Of a DNA stretch of 12,673 nt, positions 1-6,479 are shown piece by piece. The stretch spans positions 1 through 12,673 of the forward strand of contig JASIKQ010000046.1 of NCBI GenBank assembly GCA_030049565.1. The letters are read 5' to 3'. The DNA comes from Candidatus Sulfotelmatobacter sp. (lineage in GTDB: Bacteria > Acidobacteriota > Terriglobia > Terriglobales > Acidobacteriaceae). The position numbers were made by a program, and so were the translations under genes. The notes under the pieces are model-generated. The model worked only from the letters and a program-made list of their open reading frames with translations, was not told the origin of the DNA and searched no databases. Positions within the stretch are counted from its first letter, which is position 1. Each line of letters begins with the position of its first letter.

Positions 1-16
1 GGGCTGGCTTGAAGAA

Positions 17-1477
17 TTAGTCCAAGCGGATGGGTCGCAGCGTCCAATCCAGTCCCACTGTGCCCACTTGCCGCTGAGAGAGATGGGCGCAGCCTGCGCC
101 GCTCGTACCCGGCACTGGGCAGGAAGTATCGAAGCCCAGCTCATTGAACTGATAACTTACGTAGGCGCGCAGGCTGCGTCCGATGTACCGGTGCACTCCG
201 ACGCCGCCATACCCATAGCTGAAGCTGCCTGCATTCACTGTGGCAGCAGCATCTTGCAATCGGGTCTCCTTGACGTAGCCGAGATCTGCGAAGCAGTCCC
301 AGACGCGTGTGAGGGGGCGTGTGGCATCGAGACGCACCGTGTTGCTCTCTGCCCCTGCGAAAAGCCCAGAGCCACTGGTTTCATATCGCTGGGCCAACAA
401 GCTCAATTCCGTTTTAGGAAAGCGGTATTGGAGCGAGATGCGTCCCGCGAGCCCGATATGGTTTACCTGCAGGGGCAGCGTGAGGCCGAAGAGATTCTCG
501 ACCACGCTGATATGGATAAATTGGGGCCCCGCTGAGACAAGGAAATTCATGCGTCCAGAAATGCGGTGACCATACATCGCCTGTATGACGTTGGCGTGGA
601 CTGCGGTGTTTACGTCCACGAAGTCAAAGGCCTGGTAGCCATAACTTATCGCCGCCTGGTCCCTCGGGCCTAAGATACGGTCGTAGGCGACCTGGCCGGT
701 GTACTCGCGGCTGCCGAGAAAGGAAATATTTTCACCTGTTTCCGAAAGAAGGTTGCCAAAAAAATGAACCAGGCCATAACCCGCCGCCATGGTTATCGCT
801 GACTTCGGGCTCAAGTATTCGACTACATCCGCCAAACCGAGGTTAGTCAAGCGCGGGGTTATGCCGAGCGAAATTTGGTTTCCTTGAAAGAAAGTGTTGC
901 TCTGGCCCCCGAATGCACCAGCTCCCAGCAAGTTCCCACCCAGGCCACCAAGGCCCAGTGCACCGTAGCCCGCCCCGCCGAAATTCCCTTCCGGCAGATA
1001 GCTGAACGCGTCCCGGAGGGCCAATTGGCCCCGCTTCCAATTAATCCGGTTGTCCACATCGAGTTGCTGCAATTGCTCGACTCCAAGACTGGAGGCGCTG
1101 TAGTCTGCCACTCCCCCCAAGTAATCCATGGCGACATCGTATGTTTTCCAGAGCCTTTGCAAAGTTAAGCTGCCCACACCGCTTGTGATGAAGCCCACCG
1201 AGGAACCACCAAGTTGATTCTGCTCGTTGGAATCGGCCGACTCGCGAAAATGGGCGCCTACCAACAGGAAACTTTCGGGAGTAGCATGCGGCTCCAGGCC
1301 GGGCTGATCGATGGCGGAAATGGGCGGGTTCTCGTTTACTGCCGGGGCGGGATTTTCCTGTCCATAGGCAGGGATAGGAGGTACAGACTGCTGGCCGTTA
1401 TCAGTCTGCGCCGAGACGATCCTCGGGCACATAGACAGGCCTAATGCCAGCATTAGAATGACTTGGCCTTTATTCAT
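17..1477 (-). CDS. Outer-membrane beta-barrel protein of the export operon
   Basis: A 486-residue protein with a Sec signal peptide (hydrophobic residues about 6-20, likely cut after VSA at 23). A Pro/Gln/Asn-rich linker to about residue 65 follows, then a long region of alternating hydrophobic/polar strands with Gly and aromatic residues (for example LSLLAQRYETSGSG, SYGYGGVGVHRYIG, RAYVSYQFNELGF) typical of a barrel. A Gly-rich segment (LGLGGLGGNLLGAGAFGG) sits near residues 173-190. The start is supported by GGGAGGGG immediately upstream. It is the last gene of a leftward operon after the polysaccharide export gene, 108 bp downstream of it. The position suggests an outer-membrane partner for polysaccharide export, but I do not recognise a named family; the function is inferred from fold and context only. 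The C-terminus ends in RLD, not in the terminal Phe usual for BAM substrates. Barrel call fairly sure, role unsure. Confidence 0.8.
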   Translation of the reverse strand: MNKGQVILMLALGLSMCPRIVSAQTDNGQQSVPPIPAYGQENPAPAVNENPPISAIDQPGLEPHATPESFLLVGAHFRESADSNEQNQLGGSSVGFITSGVGSLTLQRLWKTYDVAMDYLGGVADYSASSLGVEQLQQLDVDNRINWKRGQLALRDAFSYLPEGNFGGAGYGALGLGGLGGNLLGAGAFGGQSNTFFQGNQISLGITPRLTNLGLADVVEYLSPKSAITMAAGYGLVHFFGNLLSETGENISFLGSREYTGQVAYDRILGPRDQAAISYGYQAFDFVDVNTAVHANVIQAMYGHRISGRMNFLVSAGPQFIHISVVENLFGLTLPLQVNHIGLAGRISLQYRFPKTELSLLAQRYETSGSGLFAGAESNTVRLDATRPLTRVWDCFADLGYVKETRLQDAAATVNAGSFSYGYGGVGVHRYIGRSLRAYVSYQFNELGFDTSCPVPGTSGAGCAHLSQRQVGTVGLDWTLRPIRLD

Positions 1478-1490
1478 GCCCCTCCCGCTC

Positions 1491-1546
1491 TCAACTTGAA
1501 AATCCCAACCTGAAACTGCAAACCTGAAACTCCAAGCCCGAAGCCG
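1491..1546. repeat. Short degenerate tandem repeat, about 14-bp period
   Basis: Four imperfect units related to CAACCTGAAACTC follow one another (starting near 1491, 1506, 1519 and 1533). The middle two are nearly identical (AACCTGAAACT). They lie in the 108-bp gap between the export gene and the beta-barrel gene, just upstream of the barrel gene's ribosome binding site. No function can be assigned; replication slippage is the simplest origin. Confidence 0.55.
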
Positions 1547-1585
1547 CGAGGCTCACAACGAGAATTCCTACTCACCGACTAACGC

Positions 1586-2227
1586 TTAGGGAACCACAAT
1601 TGTGTCGCCCGGTTTGAGCACATAGTTCTGCTGCGGATCCCGGCCCTTGATCGCATCTTTGTAGTTAAAACGAGCCTTGACTTGCTGGCCATCCTGCATG
1701 CGCATCAAGTAAATGTCTTTGATTTTGGCAAACTGCGTAAAACCCGCGCTGGACAAGGCCTGGAGCATGGTCATATTCGGCAACAGAGGCATGGCCCCAC
1801 TGTGCAGCACTTCCCCCAGCACATATATTCGCTGGCTGTTCATAGCTGTCACTACGACGGTCACACGCGGGTCGGCAATGTATTTTTTGAGCTTGTCTTT
1901 GATCGAGTTCCCAAGTTGCACGGGAGTCAAGCCCGAGGCCTGCACGTCGTCAAGCAAGGGCATCGATATCTTGCCGTCGGGACGAACCGGCAACGTCACG
2001 CTCAAATCCGGTTCTTTCCAAACGGAAATGCGCAGCGTGTCATCCGCGCCAATGACGTAATCGGACGGGACGAGCGGTTTCAAGACGGGTTCCGGCGGTT
2101 TCTCTGGCTTGGTGGAATACTCGTCATTACTATCACTGCCATTACTATTGTCCTCGTCCTGGGCATAAGCGCCTACGGCAAGAACACCCAGCAGCAACAG
2201 GCACGCAAGTTTGAATACCTTGTTCAT
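1586..2227 (-). CDS. Polysaccharide export protein (Wza/OPX family, short form)
   Basis: A 213-residue secreted protein of the polysaccharide biosynthesis/export family, whose members form the outer-membrane or periplasmic channel for capsule and exopolysaccharide. A signal peptide (residues 1-22, cut after AYA) is followed by an acidic Asn/Ser/Asp linker. The Poly_export (PES) domain spans about 55-128 (YVIGADDTLRISVWKEPDLS, then VRPDGKISMPLLDDV) and an SLBB-like domain starts at about 132 (RIYVLGEVLHSGAMPL), ending with LKPGDTIVVP. There is no lipobox Cys and no C-terminal amphipathic helix like that of E. coli Wza, so it is a short periplasmic or peripheral type. An upstream ATG at 2254 is in frame, but ATG 2227 has AGGAGAG just before it and directly starts the signal peptide, so I chose it. 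It begins 13 bp after the regulator's stop, consistent with one operon. Family call is confident. Confidence 0.93.
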   Translation of the reverse strand: MNKVFKLACLLLLGVLAVGAYAQDEDNSNGSDSNDEYSTKPEKPPEPVLKPLVPSDYVIGADDTLRISVWKEPDLSVTLPVRPDGKISMPLLDDVQASGLTPVQLGNSIKDKLKKYIADPRVTVVVTAMNSQRIYVLGEVLHSGAMPLLPNMTMLQALSSAGFTQFAKIKDIYLMRMQDGQQVKARFNYKDAIKGRDPQQNYVLKPGDTIVVP

Positions 2228-2240
2228 ATCTCTCCTAAAG

Positions 2241-3194
2241 CTAGGTAGCCCCATACTCCGAGCATCCCATCTGCTTCAGCTTGTAGAGTAAAGCCTTGTA
2301 ACTAATTTGCAGATCTTCGGCAGCGCGGCGTCGGTTCCAGCGGGTACGGGTAAGCGCTCGCAGAATGATTTCCTTTTCCGCCTCACGAGAGGCTGCCCGG
2401 GCCGCTTGTTTCAGTGAAATCCGACCACCATTTCCGTCCGGATCGGGACGTAGCAGCATCGAGCGCAGACCATTCATGGCGACGTGCTCATCTCCAACGG
2501 CTGCAATCGCCCGCACCGAATTTTTCAACTCCTCAACGTTTCCGGGCCAGCTATATTCCTGAAACAACTGCTGCGTTTCATCACTCAGCCTGGGTACCAT
2601 TTTCTGAAAATCGTGCCCATACTTCTGCAAAAAATGCGCAGTCAGCACCGGGATATCCTCCCGTCGCTGCCGTAATGGTGGCAGCCGCAAGCACAATCCG
2701 CTGATCCGGTAGTACAGATCCTCGCGAATCTTTCCCGACCTTGCCTCTGATTCCAGGTCGCGTGCGCTTCCGCAGATCAGCCGGACACTGTCTTTCGATT
2801 GCCCCTCACATGCATTTCCCTTCGTCAAGACCTGGAGCAACCACGCTTGACCCTCCGCGCTTAGGTCGCCTATTTCCTCGAGAAAAACCGTACCAGCCAG
2901 CGGCTTGGATGGAAACAGCCGAGTGAACTGTTCGAGTTCAAGTCCGGCGCAACAAACCACAAAAAAGGGCCACTCGCCTCTGGGGGAGAGTCGATGAATT
3001 CGTCGTGCTACCGCTTTCTTACCGGTTCCCGGCTCCGCCAGCAGCAGCACAGGAATCTCGCTATGTGCCACCTCCCGCATCACCGCTTCTACGCTCCGCA
3101 TGCTCGGACTGACCGCCTCCACAAACTCCGCGGTCGGGCTTTGCGATCTGAAGCTGTGCAGGTCTTCGCCTTGGTGGCAGCCTTCTAATTTCAT
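2241..3194 (-). CDS. AAA+/Fis-type transcriptional regulator lacking the GAFTGA loop
   Basis: A 317-residue protein of the NtrC-like (sigma-54 activator) AAA+ family without a receiver or other sensory domain. Walker A is AEPGTGKK (53-60), Walker B TVFLEEIGD (102-110), the arginine-finger region REDLYYR (157-163), followed by LPPLRQRREDIP and WPGNVEEL (216-223). A Fis-type HTH lies at about 276-310 (RWNRRRAAEDLQISYKALLYKL). Between CCAGLELEQF and Walker B only about ten residues remain, where family members carry the GAFTGA loop that touches sigma-54; that loop is absent. Sensor I, usually AATNRDL, reads CGSARDL. It therefore probably does not activate sigma-54 polymerase and may act as a sigma-54-independent DNA-binding regulator (inference). 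GGGGAAGG precedes the ATG. It heads the leftward export operon and is divergent from the exosortase gene, so control of both units is plausible. Confidence 0.88.
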   Translation of the reverse strand: MKLEGCHQGEDLHSFRSQSPTAEFVEAVSPSMRSVEAVMREVAHSEIPVLLLAEPGTGKKAVARRIHRLSPRGEWPFFVVCCAGLELEQFTRLFPSKPLAGTVFLEEIGDLSAEGQAWLLQVLTKGNACEGQSKDSVRLICGSARDLESEARSGKIREDLYYRISGLCLRLPPLRQRREDIPVLTAHFLQKYGHDFQKMVPRLSDETQQLFQEYSWPGNVEELKNSVRAIAAVGDEHVAMNGLRSMLLRPDPDGNGGRISLKQAARAASREAEKEIILRALTRTRWNRRRAAEDLQISYKALLYKLKQMGCSEYGAT

Positions 3195-3229
3195 CGATCG
3201 CCTTCCCCAGTAGCTTTCCCTGGACCAGC

Positions 3230-3235
3230 CTTATA
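3230..3235 (-). promoter_or_regulatory. Possible -10 element of the leftward operon
   Basis: On the minus strand the hexamer TATAAG (5 of 6 to TATAAT) lies about 35 bp upstream of the regulator's ATG. The matching -35 at 17 bp spacing (GCATTC) is poor, so this is only a weak candidate. Confidence 0.25.
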
Positions 3236-3530
3236 CCTTGCCTGAACGAAATGAATGCTCTGAAGACCCTGCCAGTTCGTCACGGGAGACGACGGGCGTG
3301 TGACGCGGGGCACTCGGTTTTGGCTCCCAACGCTTTCAAGGAGCACGATATGTACCATCGCAAGCGCAAATTCGCAACAAACCGCATAGAGCCTACGATC
3401 CTGTTTTCAAAAACATATGGGCTAGGAGATACTTGGAAGGGGGACAGGCGCTTACATTACCCTACACCATTCCGCAAAAAAGGGAAAGTATTTGCCCACA
3501 CCCAGGTAACAAACATTTCCCTAACCGACG

Positions 3531-3545
3531 ATCCTCGTCGAGGAT
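3531..3545. promoter_or_regulatory. 15-bp palindrome, possible operator
   Basis: ATCCTCG-T-CGAGGAT is a perfect palindrome with a one-base centre in the divergent region. Its size and symmetry fit a dimeric Fis-type or other HTH protein, but no second copy was noticed and binding is not shown. Confidence 0.3.
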
Positions 3546-3889
3546 TACGTCCTTACTCGCCTCGTAACTGGCGGCATTCAGTCGCCGGTTTGGAGAACGT
3601 TTTATCCGAAACTTTGTGACCTCCCAAACTAAGTTCATGATTTTTTATTGGAACCAGCCTGGGGCAAAGGATACTGGCTGCAATTGAGTACGTCTGTTGC
3701 GAACTTCGTGCCCTGCACGGCTTCTCACGGGAACCGGGCGAACGGATATTACGGTAACTATAGCACGCAACAGCGTCATCCCGGCAAAAAACACGAAGCA
3801 TGTTGTCCCGAGTTTTTACTGGATTCAGGGTGCAATCTTCAGCAAAATGCTTCTCCGGAGAGACCATTTCGTCCAGACGGGCTTCCATG

Positions 3890-3921
3890 GAAGGCACTCC
3901 ATCTCCGAAAAGGGTGCCTTC
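3890..3921. promoter_or_regulatory. Inverted repeat GAAGGCAC-N16-GTGCCTTC
   Basis: Two perfect 8-bp arms (3890-3897 and 3914-3921) are separated by 16 bp, about 100 bp upstream of the exosortase start. A smaller perfect palindrome, TCTCCGGAGA, lies at 3852-3861. The centre-to-centre distance of the arms is 24 bp, about two helical turns. It could be an operator or enhancer-like site for the divergently encoded regulator, or an RNA hairpin; there is no T-run on either side, so it is not an obvious terminator. Confidence 0.35.
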
Positions 3922-4018
3922 GAAGCTTGAACCTTAGTGAAAGAAACCGTAATCTTGCAATTCGCTTTCAGGCTTCGCTTCGCATATGCTGGACCTATCG
4001 TGGGGGGCAACCTAGTCA

Positions 4019-4912
4019 TTGAACCCAGTGCTTCAATCTGATCCACCGATGACGTCCTCCGGCCCATCGGCGCGCCTCAAGGTGTGCTGGTGGCAGGTAG
4101 CGGTTCTTTCGGCGCTGTTGTTGTGGCTTTATTTTGCCACACTCACCCACTTACTCAAGCAATGGTGGAACGATCCGAATTTCTCCCACGGCTTTTTCGT
4201 GCCTCTGTTTGCGGCATTTGTGATCTGGCGGGAGCGGTCGCGGCTGGTGGCTCTTGCGCCGCGGCCATCGTGGTGGGGACTACTGTTGCTGGGTTTCGGC
4301 CTTTGCATTTTGATCGTCGGCCAGCTTGGCGCGGAGCTTTTTCTTTCCCGTACATCTTTAGTGGTGGTGCTGGGTGGCTTGATCGTTTTTTGGGGGGGAT
4401 GGAATTTTTTCCGCGCTCTGTTGTTTCCTTGGCTGTTCCTGTTCCTGATGATCCCCATTCCCGTCATCATTTTTAATCAGGTTGCCTTTCCGCTGCAAAT
4501 ACTGGCGTCCAAAGTAGCCAGCACATCCCTGCCGTGGATGGGTGTTCCGGTTTTGCGCGAGGGCAACATAATCACCCTTCCCGCTATGCAGCTGGAGGTG
4601 GCCGAGGCCTGCAGTGGCATCCGATCTCTGATGTCCCTCACCACACTGGCTGTCATTTACGGCTATCTGATGGAGCGCGACTCGAGAGTGCGCGTGGTGC
4701 TGGCGTTGGCATCGGTTCCTATTGCGGTTGCGGCTAACAGCTTGCGAATTGTAGGTACGGGCCTGCTGGTGCAATACTGGGATCCGCAGAAGGCGCAGGG
4801 GTTTTTCCACGAATTCTCAGGCTGGCTGATCTTCGTCGTGTCGCTCATTCTGTTGTATTGCCTGCATGGCATAATTCGAATTTTTTGGCGGGAACCGCGG
4901 GGCAGCTTATGA
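4019..4912 (+). CDS. Exosortase (EpsH/Xrt family membrane cysteine protease-transpeptidase)
   Basis: A 297-residue polytopic inner-membrane protein with about eight hydrophobic segments. It carries the exosortase catalytic triad: Cys198 in EVAEACSGIRSLMSL, Arg243 in VAANSLRIVGTG and His264 in GFFHEFSGW. The early motif DPNFSHGFFVPLFAAFVIW (52-70) is also typical. Exosortases recognise short C-terminal sorting signals (PEP-CTERM and variants) on exported proteins and process them at the membrane. The next gene, epsI, overlaps its stop by ATGA, so the two are translationally coupled. The start is uncertain: TTG 4019 has GGGGGG 11 bp upstream, while the in-frame ATG 4049 has no ribosome site; both keep all membrane segments. 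The subtype (XrtA or another) cannot be fixed from sequence alone. No substrate with a sorting signal lies in the window. Confidence 0.95.
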   Translation: MNPVLQSDPPMTSSGPSARLKVCWWQVAVLSALLLWLYFATLTHLLKQWWNDPNFSHGFFVPLFAAFVIWRERSRLVALAPRPSWWGLLLLGFGLCILIVGQLGAELFLSRTSLVVVLGGLIVFWGGWNFFRALLFPWLFLFLMIPIPVIIFNQVAFPLQILASKVASTSLPWMGVPVLREGNIITLPAMQLEVAEACSGIRSLMSLTTLAVIYGYLMERDSRVRVVLALASVPIAVAANSLRIVGTGLLVQYWDPQKAQGFFHEFSGWLIFVVSLILLYCLHGIIRIFWREPRGSL

Positions 4913-5562
4913 AGACATCCGTTACCGTGCGATTCGCTATTGCCGCAATCTTGATTGTTCTCACGGCCTTTCTGCTACAGGCGCGCGGGCGGACGGAAAT
5001 TGTTCCTTCACATTTGCCGCTGGCGGGTTTCCCGGCACAGCTCGCCGGGTGGAACAGCACGGAAATCGTGCTGGACGAGGGGACCCTTGCCGTGCTCGGC
5101 CAGGGAGATTTTCTGGAACGGGTCTATCGGGACCCCAACGGGAAGCTGCCGTATGTGGACATTTTTCTGGCTTACTTTCCGAGCCAGCGCACCAGGGAAA
5201 CGCCCCATTCGCCGCAACATTGCCTACCTGGCTCTGGGTGGAATCCTGTAGAGAACACGAGAGTGAGACTCTCGTGGCCCGGCCATGCGCCTTTTCCCGC
5301 CAATCGCTATGTGATCACCAAAGGCAGCCAGAGGCGTTTGGTGCTCTATTGGTTCTGGGCACATGACCGCGGGGTCGCCAGCGAATACTGGGCCAAGTAT
5401 TACCTGGTGAGGGACGCCATCCGGATGAACCGCAGCGATGGCTCGCTGGTGCGCTTGGTGACTCCGATGATTCCCGGCGAAACTCCGGAGGCCGCACAGC
5501 AGCGCATTCTGCCCTTCTCCTCGGCAGTGCTGCCGATTTTGGATAATTACATCCCCCGCTGA
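4909..5562 (+). CDS. epsI: EpsI, exosortase-associated protein (DUF3485)
   Basis: A 217-residue protein with one N-terminal membrane anchor (residues about 7-24) and an extracytoplasmic EpsI domain. Diagnostic features are GWNSTEIVLDEGTLAVLGQGDFLERVY (47-73), HSPQHCLPGSGW (100-111) and LVLYWFWAHDRGVASEYWAKYYLVRDAI (144-171). EpsI is found next to, or fused to, exosortases in exopolysaccharide loci; its exact biochemical role is not established. The start ATG 4909 overlaps the exosortase TGA (ATGA), which decides it over an upstream frame extension. It is the last gene of the rightward unit; the following gene is on the other strand. Confidence 0.94.
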   Translation: MKTSVTVRFAIAAILIVLTAFLLQARGRTEIVPSHLPLAGFPAQLAGWNSTEIVLDEGTLAVLGQGDFLERVYRDPNGKLPYVDIFLAYFPSQRTRETPHSPQHCLPGSGWNPVENTRVRLSWPGHAPFPANRYVITKGSQRRLVLYWFWAHDRGVASEYWAKYYLVRDAIRMNRSDGSLVRLVTPMIPGETPEAAQQRILPFSSAVLPILDNYIPR

Positions 5563-5696
5563 CGAGAACGCCACCCGCGCTCGCTTCATAATTCATTGAC
5601 CGTCGTGGTCGGCACGGCCACAGTTCTGCCGGCTGGTATTTGGATTTAAGTTGCTGAAAAAGCGCAGGCTCGCCCAGGAAAATCCTCCTCGACACT
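5563..5696. other. Convergent gap with a hairpin at 5605-5621
   Basis: epsI and the DUF4188 gene converge here. The only structure seen is a 7-bp stem (GTGGTCG / CGGCCAC, one G-T wobble) with a GCA loop at 5605-5621. It lacks a T-run on either strand, so an intrinsic terminator is possible but weak. Confidence 0.3.
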
Positions 5697-6224
5697 TCAA
5701 CTCGCCTTATCGCGTGCTGAATCCTGATAGAGTTCCGTCTCCGACAGCACTGGCTCTCCGGAAAAATGCCTTCCAGCACGAGCCGCCGCGCCGAACATGG
5801 GGCCACGAGCGTCGACCACAAGTGCGAAACTCATGAAACCGATTTTGGGCGCGATATCGTCGTAAATGGCTTCCATGCCACCACGGAGGAAATAAGTTTC
5901 ATGCCAAAAGCCAGTCCCGCCGGAGTTCTTCAGAAAGTTCTGCCACCATTGCCGATGTGGATCCGAGCGCGTCCATTTCAGCAGTGACTCCTGATCACGC
6001 CAGTATTGGCGCATGCCCACGTGCATCGGGAAAAAAGAAAAGACAAGATTTTCATGCCGCAGCAAGCCATCAGGATGGGCGTCCACCGAGGATGCAATCT
6101 TCGGACCGAAGCCCAGCAAGGTCTTAATTCCTGTAATTCGATTTACCCGCATTCCGAGGTAAATGACAACGAGATCTGGGTAGCCTGACAGATCGACCGT
6201 TCTGCGCTCGACGCGGCTGGACAT
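5697..6224 (-). CDS. DUF4188-family monooxygenase-like protein
   Basis: A 175-residue soluble protein. The pattern VVIYLGMRVNRITGIKTLLGFGP (19-41), then LVFSFFPMHVGMRQYWRDQESLLKW (60-84), GFWHETYFLRGGMEAIYDDI (105-124), matches the DUF4188 family. These are ferredoxin-like alpha/beta proteins related to heme-binding monooxygenase-like and phenylacetaldoxime-dehydratase-like proteins; the biochemical role is mostly unknown. His108 in WHETY would be the natural candidate for a functional or heme-contacting residue (inference). Length is normal for the family and the gene appears intact. The upstream sequence has only a weak ribosome site. It stands alone between two unrelated units and converges on epsI, so context gives no hint of a link to the exosortase system. 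Confidence 0.8.
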   Translation of the reverse strand: MSSRVERRTVDLSGYPDLVVIYLGMRVNRITGIKTLLGFGPKIASSVDAHPDGLLRHENLVFSFFPMHVGMRQYWRDQESLLKWTRSDPHRQWWQNFLKNSGGTGFWHETYFLRGGMEAIYDDIAPKIGFMSFALVVDARGPMFGAAARAGRHFSGEPVLSETELYQDSARDKAS

Positions 6225-6479
6225 AAAGACTTATCGTTTCCAATTTTAAACCGGGGAGGCGATCTTTCTCGGAGGATTCAAGAACGGCATCGCGGTCACC
6301 TTCACAGTGACTTGGACATCCATGTTCAGGCGGTTCTGCCGCAACCAGCGGAGACTGGGGCGGCAGTCGACATCAACGACGCTGCCCTCCTCATGGCACC
6401 AGCAATAAGGCGGCTGCAGAAAGCGAACGGCCAGTCCCCGCTGCCCGAGTTCGCGCCTGCGCCTAAGCCTCCATGCCCA
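6225..6479. other. Intergenic gap without an identified gene
   Basis: The 255 bp between the DUF4188 gene and the end of the large secreted protein holds no recognisable gene. On the minus strand the frame of the large protein stays open after its TGA for 77 codons (stop at 6248-6246), but the predicted peptide is Arg-rich and unfamiliar. No terminator with a T-run was seen. Confidence 0.5.

Larger units (their letters stand above)
3195..4018. other. Divergent intergenic region without a convincing gene
   Basis: About 820 bp separate the regulator from the exosortase. Short open frames exist on both strands (for example 3251-3619 + and 3553-3897 -), but their proteins are rich in Arg/Pro/Ser, show no domain and have no good ribosome binding sites. 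I treat them as chance frames. The stretch does hold inverted repeats listed separately and a possible -10 for the leftward operon. No sigma-54 promoter of the TGGCAC-N5-TTGC type was found. Confidence 0.6.

Noticed and set aside
3438..3460. GGGGGACAGGCGCTTAC, reminiscent of REP-like GGGACAGGCAC repeats linked to TnpA-REP elements
   Set aside because: Only one copy and only partial resemblance; no second inverted unit or transposase was seen nearby.
3251..3619. 122-codon plus-strand open frame in the divergent region
   Set aside because: Arg/Pro/His-rich composition, no domain, no convincing ribosome site and overlapping open frames on the other strand; most likely chance.
3553..3897. 114-codon minus-strand open frame in the divergent region
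   Set aside because: Unfamiliar, compositionally uneven protein without a ribosome site, overlapping another equally weak frame.
3195..4018. Search for a sigma-54 promoter near the AAA+ regulator
   Set aside because: No TGGCAC-N5-TTGC-like site with correct spacing on either strand; the nearest (TGGCAG with TTCA) lacks the essential GC.
4358..4810. 150-codon minus-strand frame opposite the exosortase
   Set aside because: Antisense shadow of a gene with an intact catalytic triad; Gln/Arg/His-rich.
6246..6479. 77-codon extension in frame with the large protein after its TGA (possible readthrough tail or cryptic sorting signal)
   Set aside because: Arg-rich unfamiliar sequence, no hydrophobic helix or PEP-like motif; open frames of this length are common in GC-rich DNA.
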